Translations under genes and position numbers: made by a program
Notes under the pieces: model-generated
Database searches by the model: none
Told to the model about the DNA's origin: nothing
What the model saw: only the letters and a program-made list of their open reading frames with translations
Origin: HGM04593 sp045631205
Lineage (GTDB): Bacteria; Bacteroidota; Bacteroidia; Bacteroidales; Bacteroidaceae
DNA length: 17,787 nucleotides
NCBI GenBank assembly: GCA_045631205.1
Contig: JAZQUI010000005.1
Span: 1 to 17,787, forward strand
Direction: 5' to 3'
Shown: positions 17,052 through 17,787 of the stretch, one piece after another
Position numbering within the stretch: position 1 is the stretch's first letter
How the letters are laid out: each line of letters starts with the position of its first letter

Positions 17052-17104
17052 TTCTGTGTAAATTTTTATAGCCCTTTTGTCGCTCAAAAGGGCACAAAAC
17101 GCCC
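17052..17104 (+). repeat. Intergenic repeat module C, right copy, first part
   Basis: Same as 781-833, including the hairpin GCCCTTTTG-TCGCT-CAAAAGGGC (17071-17093). The match stops abruptly at GCCC, where the 219-base insert begins, and resumes at 17324. Confidence 0.9.
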
Positions 17105-17323
17105 GGCACACGGGACGTACCAGTCGCTCGCGCCTCTGTTCGCGCTGTTTCAAAGAATTGAAACATCCCTCGTTCGTTCCTCGCTTGTCATTAAAGGCTA
17201 TTCGTCTCAGTTTCGGGGCTCCGGAAGCATGCGGTATAGCGTTGTAAGTAAAATAACGGCATACCGCACTATGTCCTCGCCGGTTTCCTCACCTTCGACG
17301 GCCTTTAATTGTGTTACTTACGG
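17105..17323. mobile_element. Possible MITE-like or folded insert in module C (219 bp)
   Basis: These bases are absent from the left copy of the same module, which has four bases (834-837) in their place. The segment begins GGCAC and ends beside GTGCC, a short inverted end. It contains GTTTCAA-AGAA-TTGAAAC (17147-17164), ATTAAAGGC (17190) with GCCTTTAAT (17301), and GTAAGTAA (17244) with TTACTTAC (17314). It has no transposase or coding frame. It may instead be the ancestral form, deleted in the left copy. Confidence 0.4.
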
Positions 17324-17395
17324 TGCCGGTTTCTTTTAAACATTACTCCTGCAATTACCTGGCGCACATACCGGTGTGCCCTGTTCTTCTGTCTA
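17324..17395 (+). repeat. Intergenic repeat module C, right copy, second part
   Basis: Matches 838-911 with few changes. It holds GGCGCAC...GTGTGCC (17361-17380) and runs straight into module A at 17381. Confidence 0.88.
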
Positions 17396-17465
17396 AATTT
17401 TAGTGTGTTTAAACTCCGCCCCTCGCGAGCGAGGTGGAGGTATCTTTCCAAACAATTGCGTAGCC

Positions 17466-17495
17466 GTAGGAGTAGACACACCGGTCTACCCCTAC
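17466..17495. repeat. GTAGGGG-family hairpin 8
   Basis: GTAGGAGTAGAC, loop ACACCG, GTCTACCCCTAC: an 11 of 12 bp stem. It is at the site equivalent to hairpin 1 but with the loop in the opposite orientation. Confidence 0.87.
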
Positions 17496-17518
17496 GGGTT
17501 TGTGGTTGTTGTTTCTTT

Positions 17519-17544
17519 GTAGGGGCGAACCGATGTGTTCGCCC
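17519..17544. repeat. GTAGGGG-family hairpin 9
   Basis: Identical to the hairpin at 414-439: GGGCGAAC, CGATGT, GTTCGCCC. Confidence 0.9.
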
Positions 17545-17565
17545 TTTTGTTGTATTCTTTTTTTG

Positions 17566-17591
17566 GGGCAGACACACCGGTCTGCCCCTAC
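17566..17591. repeat. GTAGGGG-family hairpin 10, inverted
   Basis: Same as the hairpin at 464-489: GGGCAGAC, ACACCG, GTCTGCCC followed by CTAC. Confidence 0.9.
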
Positions 17592-17666
17592 AGTCGCGCG
17601 GTATATTCATTTGTTTTTTTATGGCGCAAAAGGCGCAAAAACTCCTCCCCTAACGAGGGACGGCGC

Positions 17667-17787
17667 GAAGCCACAGCGCCGTTTGCTTTCTGCGAGAACC
17701 TGCTGCGCTCGTTGCGTGTACAAGCAAGCTTGCACCCACTCGCTTGCAAGGTTCTTGCGACGACGGAATATTTATATTCCCCAAGGA
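17667..17787. repeat. Terminal direct repeat, right copy (121 bp)
   Basis: Identical to bases 1-121. Joining the ends here would place AGTGCAGTGACGG (module B) downstream of module A, the same order as at 277-691, so the closed circle is consistent with the local repeat grammar. Confidence 0.95.

Larger units (their letters stand above)
17381..17651 (+). repeat. Intergenic repeat module A, right copy
   Basis: Near-identical to 277-549. Differences are small substitutions and a shortened G-run before the third hairpin. It is followed within 16 bases by the terminal 121-bp repeat. Confidence 0.92.

Noticed and set aside
1..17787. Whole window as a plasmid or phage-like circle
   Set aside because: The ends overlap, but there is no replication, partition, mobilisation, integrase or structural gene; self-overlap alone does not show an autonomous replicon.

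Overview
The window looks like Bacteroidales DNA, probably a gut or oral Prevotella-like lineage. The evidence is two giant exported proteins with the short C-terminal tail 'YDLQGRK...GIYI.NGKKVI', BspA-type leucine-rich repeat, GEVED-like, discoidin-like and InlB-like modules, AT-rich leaders with no Shine-Dalgarno sequence, and a TAnnTTTG-type promoter box. Lineage is inferred from style; there is no rRNA or core marker gene here.

Layout: 1-1172 is a non-coding arm of dispersed repeats and hairpins that ends in a unique AT-rich promoter region. 1173-6980 encodes a 1935-residue exported multidomain protein with no catalytic domain that I can recognise. 7012-7191 encodes a 59-residue acidic, Trp/Gly-rich peptide. 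7192-7365 is a spacer with two tandem copies of a hairpin repeat. 7366-16725 encodes a 3119-residue exported protein whose N-terminal quarter is a complete GH89 alpha-N-acetylglucosaminidase with both catalytic glutamates; the rest is binding and structural modules. A strong terminator lies at 16747-16785. 16786-17787 is a second repeat arm built from the same modules as the left arm. All three genes are on the plus strand. A promoter candidate is visible only before the first and a terminator only after the last, so they may be one transcription unit acting on host glycans (mucin or heparan-type alpha-GlcNAc) at the cell surface.

The most unusual signal is at protein level. Two domain cassettes, a concanavalin/LamG-like one and a beta-trefoil-like 'YLYDNG' one, occur in both giant proteins, and in each case they seem to interrupt another domain. 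In the GH89 protein both sit inside one BspA-type LRR domain. In the first protein the LamG-like cassette splits a repeat unit whose uninterrupted paralogue lies about 250 residues upstream.

At DNA level the first and last 121 bases are identical, so the sequence closes on itself as a circle of 17666 bp (an assembly-graph loop, a tandem amplification or a circle). The intergenic DNA carries at least ten copies of a short hairpin whose stem changes in a compensated way while its six-base loop stays nearly constant.
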